A stretch of 39,949 bases of DNA, taken from Asparagopsis taxiformis. Lineage: Eukaryota; Rhodophyta; Florideophyceae; Bonnemaisoniales; Bonnemaisoniaceae. The DNA is taken from positions 1-39,949 of the forward strand of contig JALQPE010000585.1 in assembly GCA_030407315.1 (NCBI GenBank), given 5' to 3'. Under the pieces are notes generated by a model. That model was not told the origin of the DNA and made no database searches. It saw only the letters and a list, made by a program, of their open reading frames with translations. Shown here in pieces: positions 9,401 through 17,313 of this stretch. The translations under genes were made by a program, and so were the position numbers. Position 1 is the stretch's first letter, and each line of letters begins with the position of its first letter.

Positions 9401-10142
9401 CTCCGTCGCGGATACCGAAACTGAGCCCATAGACTCTACGCTCTATCGCAGAGCAATTGGCAGCCTGATGTACCTAGCGGTGGGAACTCGCCCTGACATC
9501 GCATTTGCCGTTGGGAGACTTGCACAGTTCGTTGAGGCCCCGACAAAAGCTCTCTGGGTAGCCGTTAAACGTGTCCTACGCTACATCGCTGGTACACGGG
9601 ACTTTGGCGTGATGTATAAAGCTACAGCAACACTTGCACCAGTCGGGTACAGCGACTCGGACTGGGGCGGTTGTACTATCAACCGGAAGTCGACCAGTGG
9701 CTATGTCTTCAAGATGGCTGGAGGAGCGGTGAGCTGGAAGTCTCGTAAGCAAGGCTGTGTAGCCCAGTCTTCCTCAGAAGCCGAATACATGGCTCTCAGT
9801 GCAGCAGTGAAGGAGGCAATCTGGCTGAGAAACATCGTCGGTTTCAGCAGCAGTACAAATCCTGCAGATCCTATCCTCATCAATGTGGATAATCAAGGAT
9901 CTATCAAAATGGCTAGGAACGATGCTTCTGGAACCCGCACAAAGCATATCGACATTCGGTATCACTTTGTCCGGGATTGCCTCCTCGAAGGAATGTTCGA
10001 TATCGACTACTGTCCAACATCTGATATGGTAGCGGATGTCCTCACTAAGCCTCTGCAAAGGGTTCAGTTCGTCAAGCTTCGTGAACTTATGGGGGTAACT
10101 ACCAAATCATTAATCGAGAAGGTCAAAGAGGGGGAGTGTTGA
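6405..10142 (+). CDS. pol: Copia-1 Gag C-terminus plus Pol polyprotein
   Basis: 1245 codons. About residues 1-100 finish Gag. A CCHC knuckle (CTHCGRTNHTEPYC) lies at about 108-121. Protease has WYIDSAATSHM at about 185. Integrase has the H/C zinc region (HERLGHVNKSG ... CEGCITGKM, about 322-370) and the D, D, E residues in HTDLAGP, RSDGGGEF and NGVAERMNRT (about 388, 452, 488). Reverse transcriptase has MDVKTAFLYGDL and YVDDILLAS (about 830 and 918). RNase H has SDSDWGGC and SSSEAEYMAL (about 1083 and 1123). A copia-type C-terminus (KHIDIRYHFVRD, ADVLTKPLQ) follows. The frame is intact. The Pro/Ser/Asp-rich stretch between integrase and reverse transcriptase is normal for the family. The stop lies six bases inside the 3' LTR. 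Confidence 0.95.
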   Translation: MKPGEQMLVYINRVRQMASVLSSMGVIIDDKEMAMAVLNGLPSSFQTLITALDAIGDEDPTFTFDKVRSLLLQEERRASILKPGSSSSDSAALLSRSGKQPGSNRKKCTHCGRTNHTEPYCWQKYGRPSRSRPARSKPSAMVTLTDSEGNPPSNSVSASTFHNDEEKEYVCLMSTTPGSLHTSTWYIDSAATSHMTFDRSMFVSYKEITPFSVTLGDKSTSMAVGRGDVRLMISLYGEIKQCILRDVLHVPSFVFSLISVSTLTTRGISVQFNNNTVILTQNNKPIATGRRSKGLYAIDLFSSKAPKDHVQQTACVASLQLWHERLGHVNKSGISRMEQLSAVKGLRIKSQKSDAGAPCEGCITGKMPRAAIPKLSETRASELLQLVHTDLAGPMEVLSKGGARYFVTFIDDKSRWLTVYPLHRKSDCFDSFQRFLRIAETQTGCKLRQLRSDGGGEFFSNDFTSFLDSKGIKRQTTCAYTPQQNGVAERMNRTLKDQIRAMLHHSNTPFEFWAEALSCAAYIRNRVTSRSLPTRNTPYEIWYGRKPSIAHMRTFGSRCWYKTPDKLLQTLDLRAKEAIMLGYASSQKAYKLWDTANEKVVVSRDVVFDELQKKRLPSSDTDYNSVDAAPESNTEPWDGDSKSGLSTKQDTPPSSHSDSDSDTNAPQPQSPPPTPSASTDESLLNAPRKSSRSRKPPGEWWKTTALVSTTADTTPEHLLTFTEVTKGEEKDLWIEAIQSEMDSLEANGTWILVPRSEALNLLTSKWVFKRKDVVSETGEHSIKHKARLVTRGFQQKYGIDYSETYAPVVQFCTLRMFFALTVHHDLHCDQMDVKTAFLYGDLEQDIFMEQPEGFIDSKHPDHVCKLQKALYGLKQAPRQWHAKIDDFLISQLDFQSSPYDPCFYVRYRDDSMIIIALYVDDILLASSSRDMLDELKAEFSKRFEMKDCGRARVCLGLEIARNTSKGLLHLNQSRYAEKVLERFGMENASPVVTPMQAQISVADTETEPIDSTLYRRAIGSLMYLAVGTRPDIAFAVGRLAQFVEAPTKALWVAVKRVLRYIAGTRDFGVMYKATATLAPVGYSDSDWGGCTINRKSTSGYVFKMAGGAVSWKSRKQGCVAQSSSEAEYMALSAAVKEAIWLRNIVGFSSSTNPADPILINVDNQGSIKMARNDASGTRTKHIDIRYHFVRDCLLEGMFDIDYCPTSDMVADVLTKPLQRVQFVKLRELMGVTTKSLIEKVKEGEC
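10125..10136 (+). promoter_or_regulatory. Copia-1 polypurine tract
   Basis: AAAGAGGGGGAG directly abuts the 3' LTR and overlaps the last pol codons. It primes plus-strand DNA synthesis in this family. Confidence 0.85.
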
Positions 10143-10624
10143 AGCACTGGAATTGGCCCTGAGGGGCTCAATTACGTGAGAAAACTTTGACCCTCGATTT
10201 CTCTATGAAGGAGTGGTCTGAGCGCTCCGAAACCTATCTCATCGTGTTCAGCGTGCCCGAATTAGTCGGGTAGCAACTTCTCCGAAGCTTCTACGACCTT
10301 TCTTCATGGAGATAATAGCGTCTGAAGTTTCAATTTGTTTCTCATACTTTCAATTAGTAATTAGAAATGCCAGGATGGGTTGCCATCATGGCAGAGGGAA
10401 AATGTTATGATAAGTGTATACGTGTGGGTGATATGATAGAGAAGCCCACGTGTACCAGATTGGCAGCGGGTGCTTGCTAGGACAGACTGTCAGTGACAGT
10501 CTGTCTGGAGCAGCCTTGAACAGGCTGTCCTTAGCACCGCCGGCGCACCTCGGCGAGAATACAAATTATGTAGTGAGCTCGCAGATTCAGTAAACGCTCG
10601 GTAAGCGACCAATTCGTTTCAACA
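10137..10624 (+). repeat. Copia-1 3' LTR (488 bp)
   Basis: Direct copy of 4211-4698 with nine substitutions, five of them in one cluster near position 70-90 of the LTR. In that cluster it agrees with the copia-2 LTRs rather than with its own partner. The sequence following it, GAAAC, does not duplicate the left flank. Confidence 0.95.
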
Positions 10625-10660
10625 GAAACTCACCGCATTCATAACCGTTTTCGGACGAAC

Positions 10661-11239
10661 TTGCCGCCAGTCAAAAGCGCAAGGCGAGTTAACACCATTT
10701 CGCTGGACTCCGAGGACTATCCCATGGGTAACGAAAATGCGATACTAACAGTAGGCATGGGTACCGGCACTCCGGCATCGTCGGAGTCGCCGCCGACAAC
10801 GGCACCGAGGGACCCGGGAGAAAACGGGTTACGCCAAGACGAGATACCCGCAAGACAGCCGAAGCCCGTGAATTTCGTCGAACAGGGCGGGACTTATAAT
10901 GGCGTGAGTTTCGCGCGTCGCCCAAGCCAGTAAAAGGAACACGCTCGCCCGGGCTACCCGCCGAAACCGCAAGGGGGCGCCACCAGGCCGCCGTTAAAGT
11001 GTCTCATTTGCCGCAAGATGGGCCACGTGATGACCCAATGTCGGATGTTGCCACAAGAGTTACGCATGTCAATAAGAGATGCCCAGGCGAAGGAACCGTA
11101 CAACCGACAAGAGCTCGCGTTTTTGCGCGCTCTCACTATCCAAGAGGAGGAAGGGGGTGCCGAACAGGAGAACTTCAGTAGCGGGTCCTCCTCAGACTCT
11201 CTCGCGTTGACGGAAAACGACCAGCCGGAGAACCAGTAG
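10661..11239 (+). pseudogene. gag: Gypsy-1 gag, C-terminal fragment with in-frame stop
   Basis: One frame runs from the copia junction to 11239 with a single TAA at 10931-10933. The first part is Pro/Gly-rich linker. After the stop comes a clear CCHC knuckle, CLICRKMGHVMTQC (CX2CX4HX4C) at about 11000-11041, then an acidic Ser-rich tail. The N-terminal capsid part is missing because of the copia-1 junction. The initiator shown by the frame has no meaning, since translation must have begun upstream. Confidence 0.7.
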
Positions 11240-11256
11240 GGGAGGGGGCTCCGGCT

Positions 11257-11628
11257 ATGGTGACTCAGGAAGAGATAGGGGTCACCGAGGGGGGCGAGGA
11301 TTCGCCGGCGACTCGTCCTCCTATCCCCACCACACAGGACCAAGAGGTTGCCATCTCATCCGATGCATCGCCTCGGACTGATGTTCCTGTCCTAGCCGTC
11401 GGAACAAAGAACTACCGCGTGGACGTCCTTTTCGCTCTCAAGAGTGAAAAATACGCACACGTACCAGCAATTCTGGACACTGGTGCTAGCTTGAGCGTGT
11501 TCAAGGAGTCATGCCTACCGGCAGACTGGAAAGAACGCTATACGTTGGATTTATTACCCGCAGGGGTGCACGTCCTGGACGCTAATGGGAAGCGCATGCC
11601 GCCGATCGCGTTAGCAACAATACTGTGA
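11257..11628 (+). pseudogene. Gypsy-1 protease, N-terminal part
   Basis: In the frame -1 relative to gag. About 70 residues of acidic linker lead to an aspartic-protease active site, AILDTGASLSVF (Asp of DTG at about residue 72). The frame ends at TGA 11626-11628. Its other half (SSILGCDFI) is found at the start of the 12085 frame. The active-site triplet is normal; the gene is broken only by the downstream interruption. Confidence 0.75.
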
Positions 11629-11639
11629 AGGTTGAGACA

Positions 11640-12084
11640 GTTGGAGAGGTTGAGAAGAGAAGGAAAGATGTCGCTTGACTTGGTTTACTATCGGATCGCC
11701 TCGCAACACCACTACTTATACTACTGGAATTTACAATTTCCGATTTTCAGAGTTCCAACCTGCAGCGCGCCGCATACACGACGGCGTAACCCTAGATGGC
11801 CCGAATCCGGATCGGTATCCACGTGTCAATCCCGATTCGACCAAAATGGTAAAATCACCAGCTCATTGCCCTGAACAAAGTCTACGGGGTTAGATTTCAC
11901 ATAGTCCACTAGATCCTTCGCTACAGGCACAACAATGCAAGTAATCAATAATCCATATTGTATCAAATTCCAATAGTACTCACACGTGGAATCCAGCTGG
12001 AAACCATAAGCCATTCTGAGGTGCCCACATCAACAAATACCAATCCAAGTCGGAAGATCGTCTCTGCGTCAACGTTTTATCGTA
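11640..12084. repeat. Non-coding insertion inside the gypsy-1 protease
   Basis: Separates two halves of one protease domain. It contains a 14-bp inverted repeat with one mismatch, TACTACTGGAATTT at 11719-11732 against the complement of 11965-11978, enclosing about 230 bp. This could be a small MITE-like insertion. The exact ends and a target duplication could not be fixed, because the repeats do not coincide with the loss of coding sequence. A retained intron is the alternative. Confidence 0.4.
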
Positions 12085-15000
12085 GTGGAGCAGCTATCGG
12101 TGTCCTCCATCCTAGGCTGCGACTTCATTAACGCGGCTGTCGAAGCCATACTACCAAAACAGAAGGTAATGGTACTGCAGCGGACTCAAGAACGGGTGCC
12201 GATAGGGTGGACGAAGCGCCCAGAACGGCTAAGGCCCAATACCGCAAGGACGAGAAACGACGGTGTTGACAGGGCAATACGAATCGCCAAGAGGACTCTC
12301 CTGCGCCCTGTAACCGCCAAAAGAGTACCAGTCGTTGCCCGCACGGAGGGACTCCAAGTCATGGTGCCCTATAAGGAATTATCGGATAACCGCCAAGTCC
12401 AAATGCTGAATGGCATCGCAACCATCCGGCCATTGGTGCCCTTTGGAGTGCAGGTTATGAACTTCGGCGGCCGCGATGTATGGCTACCGAAAGGGATGGT
12501 CATGGGACATACTGATGGTCCACCACCTGCCATACTCACCCTACAGGGCCAGAAACCCAAAGGAAATCCAGTTCCAGACGAGCAGCCGAAGGAAACCTCT
12601 AGGCTAGGAAAGCCGAATGATGCAGATGACTGGGAACAGAACCTACTCACCGACATGGAACAGAAGGACAAATCATTGAAGAACCGTATCCTCCAAATGC
12701 TGCGGCGGCACTCTACCATGTGGAGCGGCCACCTGGGAGAAATAGCCGCCACGGAGCACCGCATTCAGCTCCACGCCGGTGTCCGCCCAATTCGCCAGGC
12801 ACCTTACCGAGCCGGTCACAAAAACCGGGAGGTGATTTCCGCCCAGATACAAGAAATGCTCGATGCCGGAGTCATCGAACCGGCGCAATCAGAATGGGCT
12901 AGCCCGGTGGTGGTGGTGCCCAAAAAGGATGGATCCTCCCGCTTTTGCGTCGATTACCGGAAACTAAACTTCGTTACGGTGAAAGATGCATACCCCATAC
13001 CCCGGATGGATGACTGCATCGATTCGCTTGGAGAAGCATGCATTTTCACAACCTTGGATTGCAATAGCGGCTATTTGCAAATCCCTGTCGCGCCGGAAGA
13101 CCGTGAGAAGACTACCTTCACGGCCCACGTTGGGTCCTACCAGTTCTTCCGAATGCCTTTCGGACTAGCTAACGCACCTGCGACCTTCCAAAGAGCGCTG
13201 GATATACTGCTCTCGGCGGTAAAATGGCGCTTTTGTTTGGTCTATCTGGATGATGTTATCATCTTCTCCCGCTCAGAGGAAGAGCACCTGACTCATGTAG
13301 ACGAGATACTAACGATATTACGAAAAGCGGGAGTGACCTTGAAGTTCAATAAGAGCGAATTCTTCAGGCGCAAGGTCGACTACCTAGGCCATCGCATCCG
13401 ACCCGGACGCCTAGAAGTCTTGTCACAGGGCTTGAATGCGATACAAGGGGCAGAGTACCCCACCACGCAGACTCAACTGAGAAGTTTCCTGGGTTCTTGT
13501 AATGTATATCGCAGATTCGTGAAGTCTTTCGCTAAACTCGCCGCCCCGCTGACAGAATTGCTGAAGAAGGGAGCTCCAACTAGCCTAGGGGTCCCATCGG
13601 TCGAACAGCAATGTGCGTTCAACGCACTGAAGGAAGCGCTAATATCCCCGCTGATACTATGTTTACCGAAACCGGGAATGCATTACACCCTCGACGTGGA
13701 TGCTTCGGATTACCAGTTGGGTTGCGCGCTACTCCAGGAGCAAGAAGACAAGGTTCTCCACCCGGTTGGTTACTGGAGTAAAACCATGAATGACGCGCAA
13801 AGAAGATACTCTACAACGGAGAAGGAGTGTCTGGCGGTATTCTGGGCCATATCACTACTGCGTCCGTACCTCGAGGGGACAAGGTTCACCGTCAGAACGG
13901 ATCACAACGCCCTGACGTGGATCCTATCTATCACCCCCTCAGAGGAGAGGCTCGCTCGATGGAGGTTACGCCTAGCCGAATTCGACTTCGACATCGAATA
14001 CCGTCCAGGCGTCAAGAATGTAGTCCCCGACTCACTCTCGCGCTTACGGACAACCGGAACGGATAAGTACCCCATCGAAGAGGAGATTCCAACCTTCCTG
14101 ATCGACGAGCAGTTGGACGCAGGTGCGTCCAACAGCGAAGAATGGGGAGAAGAGATGTATCCCGCACTGTTGCGTGAATCCGTTCCGTGTTTTGTAAATC
14201 TCACAGAGGCCCTACCAATCGCTATTTCACGCGACGAATGGGTAGTCGAGCAAAGCAGAGACGACCTATGCCAGACCATCCAGGGAAGGATGGAACGGGG
14301 AGAACGAACCGAATACGCTTTGACGACAGAAGGGGTGCTGGTTCGCACCCACCCGAGGACCCGAAGCGTTCAAGTCGTGGTCCCAGAAACACTTCGCCCT
14401 CGCTTACTCAAGGCATACCATTTTTCGGCCATTGCAGGACACCCTGGGATACGGCGAATGTACGAAACCCTTAAGCAAAACCTCTATTGGCCGTCAATGA
14501 TCGTTGACGTGTATGCGACAGTGAGGGGTTGCGAGACCTGCGCAAAAGACCGTGTCCAATTGTCGCGTCATACCAATCCGCTGCAGTTATTTCCAGCGAC
14601 GTATCCCTTAGAGGAGATCGCAATTGACATACTAGGACCTCTGCCTAGGACCGCAAAGGGAAGGGTGTACGTCCTTGTCATAACGGACCGATTCTCGAAA
14701 TTGTGCCACCTGGTACCGATGGCGTCCATCAAGTCTCATCTAGTGGCGAACGCCTTTGTGGAGGAATGGGTGTTTGTATACGGAGCGCCGAAATCCATTT
14801 TATCCGATAACGGCCCGCAGTTCACGTCTAAACTATTTTTGGACATGTGCCGCATGCTGAACATCAAGCCGAAAACCACGACTACCTACCACCCGCAGAC
14901 AAACGGGCAGGTAGAGCGGTTTAACCGCACGCTCGCATCAATGTTACGACATTACGTTTCAGGAGATCAGAAAAACTGGGACGAGTATCTCGCTATGCTC

Positions 15001-16047
15001 GCATATGCGTACAACCGATGCGTTCATCGGGCAACAAATACTACTCCCTTCGAGTTGACGCTAACGCGAGCCCCACCGAGTCTGGGTGTGGAGGACCTCC
15101 AATTGGAGGAGGACCGCAACCCTTGGACGAGAGAAACCTGGAGGGGGCTCGGAACTATGCTGGCAAAAGCAAATCGCTCTCTGAACAAGGCTCAGGAGCG
15201 CTACAAGAAGGACTTCGACAAAAAGGTCCGCTCACCTAATCGGAATTTACGCGCAGGGGATCAAGTGTATCTAGACCTGAAAGGAACCTCGCAGGAGATA
15301 ACTATTCTGGGACGTGCTCGCAACAAACTGGACTTCCAGTCATTCGGGCCATATCCGGTAATAACCAACAACGGTCATACGCTGGACATCCTCATAGACG
15401 ATATCCCGGAACGGGTCAGTTCCGACCGTGTGAGGCCAGCCCCGAATCCCCTTATAGACGCAAAGGTTACGAAGCCTGAGAGGGACGAGGTAACGAATCC
15501 CACAAGGAATGAGGCGGACAAGAAACCAGAGAGCGCTGCGGATATCGACCATGGCCCAAATGGCATTACTCACGAAGAACTGAGCCCAAAAAGCTTCAAC
15601 AAAGCAGAGGGCTCAAATGACTTTTCTATGGGCTCGGGAGATCACCAGCATTTTACCACCTTGGGAGCGTCGCGGGTGAACAGCCGAGCCGAACGAGACA
15701 CCATAATGGATAAGGACATTGCGGAAGTACCTATCCCTACATGTCCATCTTTGACCACAATGGGGGAAGAATTGTCCAAAACCTCGAAGGGTAACTTGAG
15801 CTCCGAACTCGAGTGTTCGCAGCCCAACCAACACGAAGAAGGCAGCGCACGGCGAAGCCCTCGGAATATTATGCGACAGAACAAACCGCTGCGCCGGAGC
15901 GCCCGCGCAGGCAAGTCGAAAAAGAGGATGGCGCAGCCCACACAAGGTGTAAGTAAGGCACAGACGGGTCGCAGCGGAAGCCGTCGCACGGAAACCGAAT
16001 ATCCTATAGAGAGGCTCTTGGAAGAGAGAAGGGGGGGAACAAGGTGA
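12085..16047 (+). CDS. pol: Gypsy-1 Pol polyprotein (protease end, RT, RNase H, integrase)
   Basis: 1320 codons in one frame, starting inside the protease domain, so the first codon is not a natural start. SSILGCDFI is the protease C-terminal motif. Reverse transcriptase runs from about residue 255 with VDYRKLNFVTVKDAYPIPR (about 288), MPFGLANAPATFQ (about 355) and YLDD (about 386). RNase H has DVDASDYQLGCAL, KECLAVFWA and TDHNALTW (about 535-610). Integrase has the H-H-C-C zinc region (HFSAIAGHPGI ... CETCAKD, about 778-818) and D, D, E in AIDILGPLP, SDNGPQFTS and NGQVERFNR (about 848, 908, 939). A long polar, Ser/Arg-rich tail follows and leads into the chromodomain start YPIERLLEERRGG. Catalytic residues are intact. 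Confidence 0.92.
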   Translation: MEQLSVSSILGCDFINAAVEAILPKQKVMVLQRTQERVPIGWTKRPERLRPNTARTRNDGVDRAIRIAKRTLLRPVTAKRVPVVARTEGLQVMVPYKELSDNRQVQMLNGIATIRPLVPFGVQVMNFGGRDVWLPKGMVMGHTDGPPPAILTLQGQKPKGNPVPDEQPKETSRLGKPNDADDWEQNLLTDMEQKDKSLKNRILQMLRRHSTMWSGHLGEIAATEHRIQLHAGVRPIRQAPYRAGHKNREVISAQIQEMLDAGVIEPAQSEWASPVVVVPKKDGSSRFCVDYRKLNFVTVKDAYPIPRMDDCIDSLGEACIFTTLDCNSGYLQIPVAPEDREKTTFTAHVGSYQFFRMPFGLANAPATFQRALDILLSAVKWRFCLVYLDDVIIFSRSEEEHLTHVDEILTILRKAGVTLKFNKSEFFRRKVDYLGHRIRPGRLEVLSQGLNAIQGAEYPTTQTQLRSFLGSCNVYRRFVKSFAKLAAPLTELLKKGAPTSLGVPSVEQQCAFNALKEALISPLILCLPKPGMHYTLDVDASDYQLGCALLQEQEDKVLHPVGYWSKTMNDAQRRYSTTEKECLAVFWAISLLRPYLEGTRFTVRTDHNALTWILSITPSEERLARWRLRLAEFDFDIEYRPGVKNVVPDSLSRLRTTGTDKYPIEEEIPTFLIDEQLDAGASNSEEWGEEMYPALLRESVPCFVNLTEALPIAISRDEWVVEQSRDDLCQTIQGRMERGERTEYALTTEGVLVRTHPRTRSVQVVVPETLRPRLLKAYHFSAIAGHPGIRRMYETLKQNLYWPSMIVDVYATVRGCETCAKDRVQLSRHTNPLQLFPATYPLEEIAIDILGPLPRTAKGRVYVLVITDRFSKLCHLVPMASIKSHLVANAFVEEWVFVYGAPKSILSDNGPQFTSKLFLDMCRMLNIKPKTTTTYHPQTNGQVERFNRTLASMLRHYVSGDQKNWDEYLAMLAYAYNRCVHRATNTTPFELTLTRAPPSLGVEDLQLEEDRNPWTRETWRGLGTMLAKANRSLNKAQERYKKDFDKKVRSPNRNLRAGDQVYLDLKGTSQEITILGRARNKLDFQSFGPYPVITNNGHTLDILIDDIPERVSSDRVRPAPNPLIDAKVTKPERDEVTNPTRNEADKKPESAADIDHGPNGITHEELSPKSFNKAEGSNDFSMGSGDHQHFTTLGASRVNSRAERDTIMDKDIAEVPIPTCPSLTTMGEELSKTSKGNLSSELECSQPNQHEEGSARRSPRNIMRQNKPLRRSARAGKSKKRMAQPTQGVSKAQTGRSGSRRTETEYPIERLLEERRGGTR

Positions 16048-16198
16048 AACCCTGTTCAAGGTGCGGTGGTACGGTTACACGAAAGCTGATGATACCTGGC
16101 AACCCGCAGCTAGCATCCCACCGGCATTTGTGGCCCGCTTTCGGCGCAAAAAGCGTAATCAAGAAAAGTCGTGCCAAAAATTTGCGAGGCGAGAATAA
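16001..16198 (+). pseudogene. Gypsy-1 chromodomain, split by a one-base shift
   Basis: The pol frame ends ...YPIERLLEERRGGTR at 16047. The matching second half of a chromodomain, LFKVRWYGYTKADDTWQP, lies in the +1 frame at 16052-16105 and runs to a TAA at 16196-16198. The switch falls at a run of seven G (16031-16037), a typical place for one-base slippage. Chromodomains at the pol C-terminus define chromoviruses and steer integration to marked chromatin. The aromatic residues W, Y and W of the fold are present. Confidence 0.75.
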
Positions 16199-16622
16199 GC
16201 GAAAAGTTTGGTTTTCTCTCGTTTCGACGATGACAGAGGCGTAATAGGTAGAGTCGCCTGCCATGGAAGAAACCGCTGGTCCCCCACTTTGAAGTCACTC
16301 TCATGACCTTCGGATCCGTCCCGTGTCACGCGTTCCGCATCGCCTGTTTGATACCGCACTGCCCTAGTGTTTTGATCCTCAGACTGGAGCACTTTAGAAC
16401 TGGTCGGTGATTGGATAGACTCCGCATTTTTGTTTTTGTTTTATTTTGGTCGTTTTGCGTTTGCAACCGTAACGGCCGTATCGCTTGTCGACCGCATCAC
16501 GTCATCCAACTCGTGTCAATTCATAACCCGTCATCTCCAGGCTACGTTTTACCTTCACAGCCACTCGCGCACATGCACTCACCGCCCGGCTGACTCTCCT
16601 GGTCGTCAGCATCATCACAATC
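16199..16622 (+). other. Spacer between gypsy-1 and the Rrp5-like start
   Basis: No gene seen and no LTR boundary recognised. Small frames on both strands lack motifs. The pyrimidine-rich stretch 16430-16620 just before the next start codon could be the 5' end of the host gene that follows. Confidence 0.4.
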
Positions 16623-16823
16623 ATGATCGCCAAGCGAGGCACCTTTCTGAAAATCGATTTGTTCCCTCATGGTGCGGGAAAGGGCGCGACGCATCGCGTA
16701 CGAAAACGAGATGGTGAAATCCTATTCGGTCGCGAAAAGAAGCGAAAATGTCGACCAGATGATACTGATGATGTGCGTCTATCCCCAGTAAGCCTTAAAG
16801 ATGTACCAAAGATGGCCGCATGA
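16623..16823 (+). pseudogene. Possible N-terminus of an Rrp5-like protein
   Basis: 66 codons. It reads KIDLFPHGAGKGATHRV, then EILFGREKKRKCR and an acidic patch. Rrp5 (PDCD11) proteins begin with a short FPRGG-type motif followed by a VLF...KKRK segment, and the order and spacing here are similar. The match is short and the S1 repeats that should follow are absent; instead gypsy-2 begins 31 bp downstream, and a later Rrp5 segment resumes after its 3' LTR. A GTAAGC donor lies at 16789. I treat it as the probable broken front end of the same host gene, with low certainty. Confidence 0.35.
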
Positions 16824-16854
16824 TGTACCTATGACATGCATGGTGTTCCTCTGA

Positions 16855-17213
16855 TGTACGGCTGAAGCTGATGCCAGCAATGGCCAGCATAAACTAGTGT
16901 ATTCTAGACACTACAAGTTACACTAAGTTTACTCATATACTATAGGCTGCTAGAAAGTAACTTGCTGTTACGCCTAGAAGTATCTAGTTGGCTATGTCAT
17001 CGAGTGATGTCATGATGGCATCATGTTAGATTTATTTTGATGACATAATTTTATTTAGATTAGTATTTTCTAGAATTAGTTCGACATCGAACTACAATTC
17101 TATGGTGGGTATAAAAAGGCATGGTCAACTCCGGTCTTGGGGGATCGGAGGCACCATCGATCATTCAACGAAAACAACTACCACTCAGCTATCCCGTATA
17201 CACATTCGTTTCA
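16855..17213 (+). repeat. Gypsy-2 5' LTR
   Basis: Matches 22493-22853. The 3' copy begins TGTAACGAACTGAAGC right after the polypurine tract, so the 5' copy is taken to begin at TGTACGGCTGAAGC, with small changes in its first ten bases. The end is TTTCA. TATAAAAA at 17110-17117 is a good TATA box. Confidence 0.88.
17110..17117 (+). promoter_or_regulatory. TATA box of the gypsy-2 LTR promoter
   Basis: TATAAAAA in the last third of the LTR, repeated at 22750-22757 in the 3' LTR. Transcription would start about 25-30 bp downstream and include the last 75 bp of the LTR as the repeat region. Confidence 0.7.
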
Positions 17214-17214
17214 C

Positions 17215-17226
17215 TGGTAGCATCGC
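17215..17226 (+). promoter_or_regulatory. Gypsy-2 primer-binding site
   Basis: TGGTAGCATCGC begins two bases after the LTR end. It would pair with a tRNA ending GCTACCA. The implied tRNA starts with A paired to U72, a feature of initiator tRNA-Met, so that tRNA is the likely primer. The tRNA itself is not in the window. Confidence 0.6.
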
Positions 17227-17313
17227 TTTCTACGGGCGCACTGAGTGAGCAGTTCGGCAAACGCCGGCCGACTGCAAGCTCTTGGCTGAAAAGCCATCGT
17301 TGGGAGTTATTGA

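Larger units (their letters stand above)
4211..10624 (+). mobile_element. Copia-1: full-length Ty1/copia LTR retrotransposon
   Basis: Bounded by direct 488-bp LTRs starting TGTTGAAGC and ending TTTCAACA. Internal order is primer site, long leader with an intron and a zinc-finger gene, gag, then pol in the order protease, integrase, reverse transcriptase, RNase H, which defines copia. A polypurine tract abuts the 3' LTR. Gag is broken by a one-base shift. The two LTRs differ at nine positions by my count, and no target-site duplication is present, so the copy is older than copia-2 or is recombinant. The pol protein is almost identical to that of copia-2. Confidence 0.95.
10625..16198 (+). mobile_element. 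Gypsy-1: 5'-truncated Ty3/gypsy chromovirus-like element
   Basis: Begins directly at the copia-1 3' LTR in the C-terminal part of gag and runs through protease, reverse transcriptase, RNase H, integrase and a chromodomain. No LTR, primer site or polypurine tract was found at either end. It carries a gag stop, a 400-450 bp interruption in the protease and a one-base shift before the chromodomain, so it is a dead copy. It is more GC-rich than gypsy-2 and clearly a different family. Confidence 0.85.

Noticed and set aside
11018..11239. Independent small gene with a CCHC knuckle
   Set aside because: It is in frame with the upstream gag fragment apart from one stop, so it is the gag C-terminus.
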